The translations under genes and the position numbers were made by a program. From Gaiellasilicea sp963707575 (GTDB taxonomy: Bacteria; Actinomycetota; Thermoleophilia; Gaiellales; Gaiellaceae), in NCBI GenBank assembly GCA_963707575.1, contig OY970171.1:1116001-1180000 (forward strand): a stretch of DNA of 64,000 bases. Direction: 5' to 3'. Below are positions 8,093 to 15,591 of this stretch, piece after piece (the stretch's first letter is position 1; each line of letters starts with the position of its first letter). A model generated the notes under the pieces. The model searched no databases, was not told the origin of the DNA, and saw nothing but the letters and a program-made list of their open reading frames with translations.

Positions 8093-9211
8093 ATGCTGTT
8101 CACGCCGGAGGCGCACGAGCCGCTCGCGGACGACCCGTGGAGCGCCGACAGGGCGCGGGCGGCGATCGCCGCGATCGTCGCCGACGCGGAAAGTGCCTTC
8201 GACGACGGCTGGACGATGCATCCGGAGGACGTCGCGGAGGGCGACGACCCGGCCACGCGGTTCCGAACGGTGTATCTCGGGGGTGCGGGCGTCGTGGATG
8301 CGCTCCACCGCCTCGCGCGGAGCGGGTTCGTCGAGCTCCGACGGGACTACGTCCCCTATCTGGAGCACTCGCTCGAAGCCCCGCCGGACTTTCCCGACGA
8401 GGACCCCGAGTGCAGCCTCTGGATGGGCGAGACCGGGGTCCGGCTGGCACTCCAGAGGCAGGCACCGTCGCAGGCGAATCTCGAGCGCCTGTCGCAGCTG
8501 ATCGCGGCGAACGAGCGAGACGAGCGCTGCGAGCTGATGTGGGGCAGCCCCGGCACGATCCTCGCGGGTCGCGAGCTCGGGCTCGACGTGTCGCCGAGCA
8601 TCGAGTGGCTGCGAGGCCGGCGTGACACGGACGGCCTGTGGACGCAGCAACTGGCCGGGCGAAGCAGCCGTTATCTCGGTCCGGCACACGGGTTCGCAGG
8701 GTGCGTGCTCGCGCTCGGCGACGCACCCGGAGTCTCGGAGACGCTCGGGCGCCTCGGGGTCGAGGAGGATGGGCTCGTCAACTGGCCGCCGCTCGCGGGG
8801 AGGCGGCTCGACGAGAACGGCGACGGGCGGATCCGCGCGCAGTGGTGCCACGGCGCGCCGGGAATCGTCGCGACGCTCGCCCCGGTGCTCGACGAGGAGC
8901 TTGCCGTCGCCGGCGGCGAGCTGACCTGGCTGGCCGGGCCGCTGCGCAAGGGCGCGGGCCTCTGCCACGGCACCGCCGGGAACGGCTACGCGTTCCTGGC
9001 GCTACTCGAGCGCACGGGAGACGAACGGTGGCTCACGCGCGCACAGGCCTTCGCGGCGCACGCTGCACATCAGGTGGAGACCAGCAGGTCGCGCTACGGC
9101 CGCGGCCGTCACACGCTCTGGACGGGCGACCTCGGGACGGCCCTCTACCTCGCCGACTGCATCGACGGAGAAGGGGAGCTACCCCTCCCGCGCGCAGGAC
9201 TCAGTCGCTGA
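8093..9211 (+). CDS. LanC-like lanthionine cyclase-fold protein
   Basis: The product is 372 aa with the alpha,alpha-toroid motifs of LanC proteins: LWMGETG (109-115), PAHGFAG (197-203), QWCHGAPG (C252, H253) and LCHGTAGNG (C291, H292). The two Cys and one His correspond to the zinc ligands of lanthionine cyclases. No LanB/LanM dehydratase, precursor peptide or transporter is nearby, so a lantibiotic role is unlikely. Orphan LanC-like proteins are known to act on Cys-containing or dehydrated peptides, or are uncharacterised. It starts divergently from the HerA-like gene. Confidence 0.85.
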   Translation: MLFTPEAHEPLADDPWSADRARAAIAAIVADAESAFDDGWTMHPEDVAEGDDPATRFRTVYLGGAGVVDALHRLARSGFVELRRDYVPYLEHSLEAPPDFPDEDPECSLWMGETGVRLALQRQAPSQANLERLSQLIAANERDERCELMWGSPGTILAGRELGLDVSPSIEWLRGRRDTDGLWTQQLAGRSSRYLGPAHGFAGCVLALGDAPGVSETLGRLGVEEDGLVNWPPLAGRRLDENGDGRIRAQWCHGAPGIVATLAPVLDEELAVAGGELTWLAGPLRKGAGLCHGTAGNGYAFLALLERTGDERWLTRAQAFAAHAAHQVETSRSRYGRGRHTLWTGDLGTALYLADCIDGEGELPLPRAGLSR

Positions 9212-9239
9212 CGAATCTGGTCCTGCGGCCGCTCGGGGC

Positions 9240-9576
9240 TCAGTCCTCCCCGTCCCAGTACTCGAGGTTCGGGCCGGGCCGGCTCAAGAGGATCCCCTCG
9301 CCGGTCGCGTCGTCGACTCCGATCTTGCCGCTGTCGAGGTACTCGCTCGCCTTCGGGTGTCCGCAACGTAGGCGTTCCGCGAACGACGAGGAGCCACTCC
9401 TCGTTCGCATGGTGTGTGTGGTACGGCCACAGTCGGTCTCCTGGCTCGAGCTCGTACATGGCCCCTCCGATCAGCTCGGCGCCGACTCGGTCGCCGACCG
9501 CGGCGTACTTCGAGCGCCATCCTTCCCGCTCCTTGGCGCCGTCCCAGTCGTCGCCGTGGACGTTGAAGATCTGCAC
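9240..9576 (-). pseudogene. cupin pseudogene with internal deletion and frameshift
   Basis: From the GTG at 9576 the sequence reads a normal cupin N-terminus (VQIFNVHGDDWDGAKEREGW, then HTHHANEEWLLVVRGTPTLR). At about 9345-9360 it shifts frame: the conserved C-terminus (KASEYLDSGKIGVDDATGEG and PGPNLEYWDGED, stop at 9240-9242) continues in another frame. The middle of the domain, including the second cupin motif, is missing. The junction lies in a CCGAAGGCGAG stretch that fits both sides of the break, suggesting deletion between short direct repeats. The intact relatives are ~150-aa cupins of unknown substrate. Confidence 0.7.
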
Positions 9577-9632
9577 CGAGCGACTCTAGCCGGACGCTTG
9601 CCCTGCGAGCGACAACGGCCGAGGATGCTTGG

Positions 9633-10109
9633 ATGGAAGGCGATCGGGTCGAGATTCGTCCTGCGGGCGAGCGCGACCGGCGTCCCCTCGCGCAGCTCTT
9701 TGCCGCAGTCGCAGAGGAACGGGACGGGATCGCGGCCGAGCCGCCGATCGACGTGGACAGGCGGGCCGCGAACTGGCGGCTCGACGGCATGTTCGTCGCG
9801 ATCGCAGTCGACGAGGTCGTCGGGTCGCTGCATGTCGAGCAGAGCCCATTCGGCTTCGGCGAGATCGGGATGATGGTCGCTCGCGACTGGCGCGGCCGCG
9901 GAATCGGCTCGGCGTTGGTCGCGGCGGCGATCGACTGGGGCCGCGAGCAGGGGCTGCACAAGCTGACGCTGAGCGTGTTCCCCCACAACGAGGCGGCGAT
10001 CGGGCTCTACCGGAAGTTCGGGTTCGTCGAGGAAGGCCGCCGTGTGAGGCAGATGCGGCGAGCCAACGGCGAGCTCTGGGATCTGATCGAGATGGGACTG
10101 CAGCTCTAG
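9633..10109 (+). CDS. GNAT-family N-acetyltransferase
   Basis: The product is 158 aa. The acetyl-CoA motif A reads VARDWRGRGIGSALV, and the following helix and strand (HKLTLSVFPHNEAAIGLYRKFGF) are the classical motif B of GNAT enzymes related to RimI/ribosomal or small-molecule acetyltransferases. It is of normal length for a single-domain GNAT. It stands alone between the cupin pseudogene (opposite strand) and the GFA-family gene. The substrate is not predictable from sequence. Confidence 0.85.
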   Translation: MEGDRVEIRPAGERDRRPLAQLFAAVAEERDGIAAEPPIDVDRRAANWRLDGMFVAIAVDEVVGSLHVEQSPFGFGEIGMMVARDWRGRGIGSALVAAAIDWGREQGLHKLTLSVFPHNEAAIGLYRKFGFVEEGRRVRQMRRANGELWDLIEMGLQL

Positions 10110-10171
10110 CGGTACCTGGTGCGCCCGCGCCGCGTGTCGTCCAGCCAAGGGTTCGGTTAGGTTCCGTGGCG

Positions 10172-10849
10172 ATGGCTGCTCGAGCTGCCGCCTGTCACTG
10201 CGGGCAACTTCGCCTGGACGTCGAGGGCGATCCGTTCGCGGTCTCCATCTGTCACTGCCTCGCCTGCCAGCGTCGGACCGGAAGCGCCTTCGGGATGCAG
10301 GCCGGGTTCAAAGCGGATCAGGTGCAGGTCACCGGTCGCTTCAACGACTTCGCGCGCATCTCGGACGAGGCGGACCGCAAGGAGCACGTCTTCCACTTCT
10401 GCCCCGACTGCGGGTCGCAGGTCTTCTACACGGAGCCGACGGAGCCGGACCTGATCGTCGTCTCGATCGGCTCGTTCGCCGATCCGACGTTCCCGCCGCC
10501 GACGGAGTCGGGCTACGACTCTCGCCGTCATCACTGGGTCGAGCTGCCCGACTCGATTCAGCGCCACGCGCCCGAGCTGTGGCACTCGGTGCAACCTCTC
10601 TACGCCGCCGGCAACTACGCGGAGGCGGCGGACCGGGGCCGCGAGCTCATCGACGCCCACCCAGACCAGGGGTACCTCCTCTACAACGTGGCCTGCTGCG
10701 AGAGTCTCGCGGGCCGGCCCGCGGACGCCGTCGCGCACCTACGCCAGGCGATCGACCTGTGGGAGGGCTGTCGCAACATGGCGCAGGAGGACTCCGACTT
10801 CGATCCGATCCGGAACGAGCCGGCTTTCGCCAAACTGGTCGCCGGCTAG
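10172..10849 (+). CDS. GFA-family zinc protein fused to TPR
   Basis: The product is 225 aa. The first ~135 residues are a GFA/CENP-V domain with its zinc-binding cysteines: CHC (residues 8-10), CHCLAC (27-32) and HFCPDCGS further on. The founding members bind S-hydroxymethylglutathione or similar thiol adducts. The last ~90 residues form TPR-like helices (YAAGNYAEAADRGRELIDAH and GRPADAVAHLRQAIDLWE). An in-frame GTG at 10166 is an alternative start. The fusion suggests an oligomeric or partner-bound form; thiol chemistry is only inferred. Confidence 0.8.
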   Translation: MAARAAACHCGQLRLDVEGDPFAVSICHCLACQRRTGSAFGMQAGFKADQVQVTGRFNDFARISDEADRKEHVFHFCPDCGSQVFYTEPTEPDLIVVSIGSFADPTFPPPTESGYDSRRHHWVELPDSIQRHAPELWHSVQPLYAAGNYAEAADRGRELIDAHPDQGYLLYNVACCESLAGRPADAVAHLRQAIDLWEGCRNMAQEDSDFDPIRNEPAFAKLVAG

Positions 10850-10896
10850 GGCCGAGCCCAGTCGGGCTTTCTTTGACCCAACGCGAGGGAGCGCAT

Positions 10897-11139
10897 GTGG
10901 AGAACACACCAGCGGCGAAGCACACTGCTCCCGGATTCGTGGTCCTACGCCGGGTGGCCGGGGAGCGGTGGGAGCTCCTCGGGGAGGTGCCACGCAAGCG
11001 AGGTCTTCCGGCACGCGCGGCACGAACGCAGGCGATCCTCGACGCCACGAACGGCACGGCCGAAGCTGGAGAGGTCTACGCCGCGGTGCTGCGCAGCGAG
11101 TGGCGCATCGCGATGGACTGGACGCCTCCAGGCGTGTAG
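10897..11139 (+). CDS. small hypothetical protein
   Basis: The product is 80 aa and begins with GTG preceded by GAGGGA at a 7-base spacing, which decides the start. It shows a beta-strand pattern (PGFVVLRRVAGERWELLGEV) followed by RKRGLPARAARTQAILDAT and a C-terminal strand (EVYAAVLRSEWRIAMDW). It resembles small actinobacterial proteins of unknown function and has no recognisable catalytic motif. It is 47 bases downstream of the GFA-TPR gene and converges on the esterase gene. Confidence 0.6.
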   Translation: MENTPAAKHTAPGFVVLRRVAGERWELLGEVPRKRGLPARAARTQAILDATNGTAEAGEVYAAVLRSEWRIAMDWTPPGV

Positions 11140-11164
11140 TCGGGCCTGGGCGGCGTTCACGGGT

Positions 11165-11998
11165 TCACTCGGGTTCGGGTCGCCAGAGCCAGCGGAGTGC
11201 GTCCGGCAGGATCGCGCCGCCGTGGTTTGGGTCGTGGCCGCCGTCCCCGAGCACGAGACGGAGGTCGTACCCGCGTTCCGCGAGGGCGGCAGCGACTCGC
11301 AGGTTGGTGCTGAACCAGTTGGGCTCGGAGGCATCCCAGTTGAGATCGCGGGTCGCCGCTTGGAGGAAGACCCGCAGCGGCTTCTTCGGCGTGTCGCGAA
11401 TCAGCTCGGGATAGGGATTGCCGCCCCGGACCTGGGCGAAGCTCCCGAGGAAGCTCAGGACGCGCCGGAACCGATCGGGCCGAGTCCAGGCGACGGTGAG
11501 CGCACAGCTCCCTCCGCTGCTCCCGCCGCCGATCGCCCACCGATCGGGGTCGTCGGTGACGAGGTGGCGCTCTTGAACGGTTGGGAGGATCTCCGTCAGC
11601 AGGAACGTCGCGTACGCGTCGGTGAACGCGTCGTACTCCACATTCCGGTTCTGCGGCTGCCCAGGGTCGACGAAGACACCGACGGTCACCGGCATCTCGC
11701 CTCGGTGGATCAGGTTGTCGAAGACAATTGAGCCGCGCATCTCGCCGTCGGGATCGAGGTACAGATGGCCGTCCTGGAAGACCATGAGCGAGGCCGGGTC
11801 CGACGAGGCTTCGTGCTGCGCCGGGACATACACCCAGTAACGGCGGTGGGTTCCTGGGAAGACGCGGCTGGCGCTCAACGCGTACTCGTGCACCGTCCCG
11901 CGAGGGACGCCCGGCTGCCGAGAGGAGTCGGGGCCGTGCGCATACCGAACCGGGTTGGAGAAGTCCGCGGGCTGGCGAAAGTACGGGATCTCGGACAT
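11165..11998 (-). CDS. esterase of the enterochelin-esterase/D-family (alpha/beta hydrolase)
   Basis: The product is 277 aa. The nucleophile elbow is IGGGSSGGSCAL, matching GxSxG of the Fes/antigen-85-like putative esterase family, and the acid-histidine region includes LVLGDGGHDPNHGG near the C-terminus. The N-terminal strand order (RRYWVYVPAQ, SLMVFQDGHLYL) is typical of this family. No signal peptide is seen, so it is probably cytoplasmic. The ATG at 11998 is favoured; an ATG at 12031 would add 11 residues. The natural ester substrate is unknown. Confidence 0.8.
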   Translation of the reverse strand: MSEIPYFRQPADFSNPVRYAHGPDSSRQPGVPRGTVHEYALSASRVFPGTHRRYWVYVPAQHEASSDPASLMVFQDGHLYLDPDGEMRGSIVFDNLIHRGEMPVTVGVFVDPGQPQNRNVEYDAFTDAYATFLLTEILPTVQERHLVTDDPDRWAIGGGSSGGSCALTVAWTRPDRFRRVLSFLGSFAQVRGGNPYPELIRDTPKKPLRVFLQAATRDLNWDASEPNWFSTNLRVAAALAERGYDLRLVLGDGGHDPNHGGAILPDALRWLWRPEPE

Positions 11999-12088
11999 CG
12001 CTCGCCGTAGGACACTAGAGACTCGTCCCATCGTCGAACCGAACGACATCGAGCAGGTAGGTCGTCTGGGTCTGGCAAGCTCAGCTTC

Positions 12089-12646
12089 GTGGTTCCCGAG
12101 TCGCAGCTCGTGTCGACCGAGCACGGGCTTGTCCCGACGGGGCAGGGCTGGTTCGTCCTCAACGCGCGCGAGGCGCAGTGGTGGGACCGGGGCAGTCGGG
12201 GCGTCCTCTGCGAGTTCGAGGGCGCGGGCGTCGAGGGCGCGGCGGATTTCCTGCAGCTCGGGATCAACGTCACCGTTCTCGCCCCCGGCGAGCCGATGGC
12301 GATGTACCACCGCGAGAACGATCAGGAGGACTTCCTCGTCCTCGCCGGCGAGGCACTGGCCATCGTCGAAGGTGAGGAGCGCCCGTTGCGACGGTGGGAC
12401 TTCGTGCACTGCCCTCCGGGGACGAACCATGTGATCGTCGGGGCCGGAGCAGGGCCATGCCTCGTCCTCGCGGTCGGCGCCCGCGACCGCTCCATCGGCC
12501 CCGACTGGGGCGCCTACACGGTGGCTGAAGCCGCGCGCCGCCACGGGGCGGGCGTCGAGCGGGAGACGACGGACGCGGGCGAGGCGTATGCCCGATTCCC
12601 CAAGAGCGAACTGACCCGATACAAGGCGGGGTGGCTTCCCGAGTAG
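12089..12646 (+). CDS. cupin-domain protein
   Basis: The product is 185 aa and starts with GTG. It has one cupin core: MYHRENDQEDFLVLAGEALAI for motif 1 and FVHCPPGTNHVIVGAG for motif 2. The C-terminal ~50 residues (TVAEAARRHGAGVERETTDAGEAYARFP) are a conserved-looking helical tail. His, Gln/Glu and His provide possible metal ligands. It is divergent from the esterase gene, with about 90 bases between them. Function unassigned. Confidence 0.75.
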   Translation: MVPESQLVSTEHGLVPTGQGWFVLNAREAQWWDRGSRGVLCEFEGAGVEGAADFLQLGINVTVLAPGEPMAMYHRENDQEDFLVLAGEALAIVEGEERPLRRWDFVHCPPGTNHVIVGAGAGPCLVLAVGARDRSIGPDWGAYTVAEAARRHGAGVERETTDAGEAYARFPKSELTRYKAGWLPE

Positions 12647-12671
12647 GCCCCTGCCGAGGCGCGCGACCGGC

Positions 12672-13691
12672 TCACGTGTTCCAGACCACCTCGATCTCCC
12701 GCTCGACACCTGGAAGCGGTAGGGCGGCTGCCTCCGCCTCGACCGCATCGCGCGTCCCACGTGTTAGGCGAGGCCACGCGTCGATCCGCACGGTGTGTTG
12801 CGCCCGTCGCCAGGTTCCACGGATCTCGCCCTCGACGAGGAGCGCGCCCGGCCACACGCGGGGCGTCCAGAGCAGCGCACGTTGATCGGCACGCGGGACG
12901 AGAAGCTCCCGCTCTCCGCCGTCGAGCAGGAAGTAGGTATCGCCGCTCGGCAGCAGGCGCGCCGGCGCGGGAGCCGCCACGGGGGCGCGCACGGCCGGCT
13001 CGTCGTCTGCGAGCAGCCACTCGTCGCCGAGTGGCGTGCGAACCGGCAGAAGCGATCCTTCGAGCGAGGCGAACGCGGTGGCAGCCGCGCGTCGCGTGAT
13101 CCCCGCCCACCGGGCGAACCCGTCAGCCGAGGTTGGCCCGAAGATGTGGAGGTAGCGCCGAGCGAGCTCGCGGCAGGCGTCGGCCGGGTCGACCTCCGCG
13201 GCGGCGACGGTCCAGACGGTCGGCGCTCGTGCGCCCTCCCAGCGGATGGCGACCGTGCCCGTCGTTGCGGCGTACCTGAACGAGTTCGCGTTGACGCCGA
13301 GCGCGTTCGCGACCTCGCCGTCTTTCATGGGCGTGCCGTCGAGGTGGGCGTGCAGCTGCTCGGCGATGCGCTCGGCCCGCAGCCGGCTCTTGACGTTGTC
13401 GGGATGTCTCCCCAGCGAGAACAGCGCGAAATCGCGCTTGGGAACAACGTACGTGCTGTAGCGAGGCCCCCAGAGCTGGGCGAGCGACGGATCCTCCCAC
13501 GTCGACGGCTCAACCCCCTCGACCCGCGCGTGCAGCGAGAGCAAAGCGGCTCTCGGCATGCTGTCCTGCAAGCCGGCCCACGCGGCCCGCCGCAGTGACT
13601 CCGAGCCCTCCGGCATTCGCTCGTCGAGCGCACCGACCCGCCGTCGGAACCCCAGAATCTGCTGCCGCGTGAGCCTCAGTCGCGTTTCCAC
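12672..13691 (-). CDS. AlkZ-like winged-helix protein (HTH_42)
   Basis: The product is 339 aa. It matches the winged-helix DNA-binding family that includes the DNA glycosylase AlkZ/YcaQ, with three tandem winged-helix modules and the N-terminal segment GLQDSMPRAALLSLHARVEG, followed by LWGPRYSTYVVPKRD. The catalytic Q-x-Q/Q-x-D motif of AlkZ lies in such a segment; here only QD is clearly visible, so glycosylase activity is uncertain. The C-terminus (VWPGALLVEGEIRGTWRR) is typical of the family. Possible role in unhooking alkylation or crosslink damage. Confidence 0.75.
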   Translation of the reverse strand: METRLRLTRQQILGFRRRVGALDERMPEGSESLRRAAWAGLQDSMPRAALLSLHARVEGVEPSTWEDPSLAQLWGPRYSTYVVPKRDFALFSLGRHPDNVKSRLRAERIAEQLHAHLDGTPMKDGEVANALGVNANSFRYAATTGTVAIRWEGARAPTVWTVAAAEVDPADACRELARRYLHIFGPTSADGFARWAGITRRAAATAFASLEGSLLPVRTPLGDEWLLADDEPAVRAPVAAPAPARLLPSGDTYFLLDGGERELLVPRADQRALLWTPRVWPGALLVEGEIRGTWRRAQHTVRIDAWPRLTRGTRDAVEAEAAALPLPGVEREIEVVWNT

Positions 13692-13738
13692 TGGCCTTCC
13701 CGCCGACCCTACAAGACCCGTGGCGCTCCGCCCTGTGC

Positions 13739-14557
13739 TTAGGGTTGGGCCGGCGAACGGCCCTCACGGCCCGGCAACCGCAGCCGGCGCCTCCCGCCGT
13801 CGCCGATCACCGAGACGACGGTCTGCGCGAGGTGCGGGCAGCCGGTCGAGGGGAACGCATCCCGCCGGTGCCGGTGGAGCAGGAGGAACAGGTCGCCGTG
13901 CGGCGAGTCGCGGTAGAGGCGGCCGAGCCGCAGCAGGTCGATCGCGGCGAGCGTCGGCGTGTAGATCGAGTCGTGCCAGTCCGCCGCGATCTCCGCGTTC
14001 TCGAGCACGCGTCCGCGTCCTCGCATCATGTGGTAGCCGTGCACCTGGATGTTCTCCAGCAGCTCGAGGTAGTGCGCAGGCCGGCTGACGGAGACGCGCA
14101 AGCCGGGGCGTGCCTCGGCAAGGCCGCTGTCCTCGACGAAGATCCGCTCGAGCTCCCGGAGGACGACCTCGAGCATGTCCGCCCCGGCCGGGAGAGGGAC
14201 GCGCGCGATGAGCTCGGTCACGTCGGCGTCGATCATCTCTGCGCCTCTGCGCCGCGCGAGGGCGGCGCGGTGGTGACCGTCGATCACGAAGTAAGCCTCA
14301 CCGAGCTTGACCGTGACGATCGGCGGGAAGGCGCTGTCGGCGAACGCGCTCTCGAGCGAGCGCAGCCGGTCGCGGCTGAAGGCGTGAAGCGGGCGGAAGT
14401 CGCGCGTGAACGAGCTGGCGCGGCTATCTGTGCCAACGAGCGCGTCGAGCGGGATCGCGCGGACGCCCAGGTACCGGCGCCCGAACGGCTTCAGTCGCCG
14501 CTCGACCTCGTCGAGCTCGAGCAGGCGGTCGCGGCGGCGTGCCCGCAGTCCCTTCAT
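13739..14557 (-). CDS. ParB/sulfiredoxin-fold domain protein
   Basis: The product is 272 aa from the ATG at 14557 (an in-frame start at 14620 adds 21 residues). The core signature is the ParB/Srx-like nucleotide-binding loop YFVIDGHHRAALARRRG, preceded by FPPIVTVKLGE and followed by a strand with DADVTE. No ParB HTH follows; instead there is a distinct C-terminal region with HYLELLENIQVHGYHMMRGRG and WHDSIYTPTLAAIDLL. Similar actinobacterial proteins are annotated only as ParB N-terminal-like. ParB folds can bind or hydrolyse CTP, but the residues here do not prove it. Confidence 0.7.
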   Translation of the reverse strand: MKGLRARRRDRLLELDEVERRLKPFGRRYLGVRAIPLDALVGTDSRASSFTRDFRPLHAFSRDRLRSLESAFADSAFPPIVTVKLGEAYFVIDGHHRAALARRRGAEMIDADVTELIARVPLPAGADMLEVVLRELERIFVEDSGLAEARPGLRVSVSRPAHYLELLENIQVHGYHMMRGRGRVLENAEIAADWHDSIYTPTLAAIDLLRLGRLYRDSPHGDLFLLLHRHRRDAFPSTGCPHLAQTVVSVIGDGGRRRLRLPGREGRSPAQP

Positions 14558-14619
14558 CTCGACGTCAAGGGTACAACGGGCGCTTCCGGACCCAGCGATC
14601 TGGTCGAAAACGACGCTCA

Positions 14620-14646
14620 CTGGGCCAGCGTTCGGCCTGCCCCTGA
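14620..14646 (+). repeat. interspersed ~29-bp repeat, copy 1
   Basis: The copy begins CTGGGCCAGCGTTCGG and ends CCCCTGA; it is two bases shorter than the other copies. It lies 22 bases before the gene at 14668. It shares the CTGGGCCAG palindrome with copies 3 and 4 and the same orientation with all three. Confidence 0.7.
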
Positions 14647-14667
14647 CGCAGGCCGTGAGACGATGGT

Positions 14668-15000
14668 GTGATGGACGAGTCGCTCGCGGTGCGAGGAACT
14701 CTGCGCGTCCACGTCGACGAGCTGAGCACCGGTGACGTGGCGAGAGCAGAACTCCGCGACTATCTCGTCGGATCTGCGGTGCCGCTCTCGATGCTTCGAG
14801 AGGCGCTCGGTGGTGACGCGGGCGAAATCGTCGACGAATTCGGCGACGCCCACGAGCTCCCGATCAAGGAATGGGCAAATCGCCCTCCCGAGACGCTTCT
14901 GACGATCTACTTCACGTTCCAGCAGAGCAATGCACCCACAGGCTTGCGCGGCAGCACATACCCGGCGGATGTGCTTGAGCTGGTACGAGCACCAAGCTGA
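14668..15000 (+). CDS. hypothetical protein in repeat-bounded unit 1
   Basis: The product is up to 110 aa; GTG at 14668 and ATG at 14671 are both possible starts. It has a plausible folded pattern (LRVHVDELSTGDVARAELRD, then PETLLTIYFTFQQSN) with balanced composition and little Arg-richness, unlike antisense readings nearby. No homologous family is recognised. It is flanked on both sides by copies of the 29-bp repeat, and its codon usage looks less extreme in GC than that of the surrounding core genes, hinting at acquisition. Confidence 0.55.
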   Translation: MMDESLAVRGTLRVHVDELSTGDVARAELRDYLVGSAVPLSMLREALGGDAGEIVDEFGDAHELPIKEWANRPPETLLTIYFTFQQSNAPTGLRGSTYPADVLELVRAPS

Positions 15001-15047
15001 CGCAACGAGCGGCTCGGTCTCGACTCGCGTCGGGGAGACAGCGCCGT

Positions 15048-15076
15048 CTGGGTCAGCCTGCTGGAATGTCCCCTGA
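15048..15076 (+). repeat. interspersed ~29-bp repeat, copy 2
   Basis: The copy begins CTGGGTCAGCCTGCTGG and ends AATGTCCCCTGA. It lies 48 bases after the stop of the gene at 14668-15000 and about 105 bases before the YCII-like gene. It is the most diverged copy in its first half but identical to copy 4 over AATGTCCCCTGA. Confidence 0.7.
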
Positions 15077-15181
15077 CGCGGCCTGGGCAGAGGCCGATGA
15101 GTTACGGGTCGCCGAGCGGTCTAGCTCGAGAGCACGTCGACGTGCGGCCGGAGGAGGCCGCCGGGACAAGGGAGGCTTGCG

Positions 15182-15520
15182 ATGACGCGGTACTTGATCT
15201 CGTTCGATGCCCACGCGATGGACCACATCCCCGACGAGGACATGCCCGCCGTGGTCAACGCCTCGCTCGCGGTGGTCTAGGAGGCCATCGACGCCGGCGT
15301 GTGGGTTTTCGGCGGCGGATTGGATAACCAGAAGGCGAGCATCGTGGCGACCGACGGAACGGTCACCGACGGCCCGTACCCGGAGGTCATCGGCGGACTC
15401 TGTGTCGTCGGCGTGCCGTCACGCGAGGAGGCGCTGAAGTGGGCTGCCAAGATCGCCGTCGCCTGCCGCTGTGCGCAAGAAGTCCGCGAGTTCATGCCCG
15501 ACCCGACCGTAGGCAGCTAG
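15182..15520 (+). pseudogene. YCII-related (DGPF-type) gene with in-frame amber codon
   Basis: The reading frame starts MTRYLISFDAHAMDHIPDED and would encode 112 codons, but a TAG at 15278-15280 interrupts it after residue 32 (ASLAVV, stop, EAIDAGVWVFGGGL). The rest of the frame is fully conserved, including TDGPYPE typical of YCII/DGPF proteins and the C-terminus EVREFMPDPT. A single C-to-T or G-to-T change from CAG or GAG explains it. It may be a recent pseudogene, or the C-terminal part may be translated from the GTG at 15299. Family members are small dimeric alpha-beta barrel proteins, often next to ECF sigma genes. Confidence 0.8.
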
Positions 15521-15531
15521 ACGACACCCGC

Positions 15532-15560
15532 CTGGGCCAGTGTTAGGGAATGACGCCTGA
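15532..15560 (+). repeat. interspersed ~29-bp repeat, copy 3
   Basis: The copy begins CTGGGCCAGTGTTAGGGAAT and ends GACGCCTGA. It starts 12 bases after the end of the YCII-like reading frame and lies directly upstream of the secreted-protein gene, whose possible ATG at 15550 falls inside it. Confidence 0.7.
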
Positions 15561-15591
15561 GCCGGGAAGCGTTCGGAGGTACTCTCTAGTA

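Noticed and set aside
8093..9211. Lanthipeptide biosynthesis cluster
   Set aside because: Only the LanC-like protein is present; no dehydratase, leader peptide or ABC exporter lies nearby.
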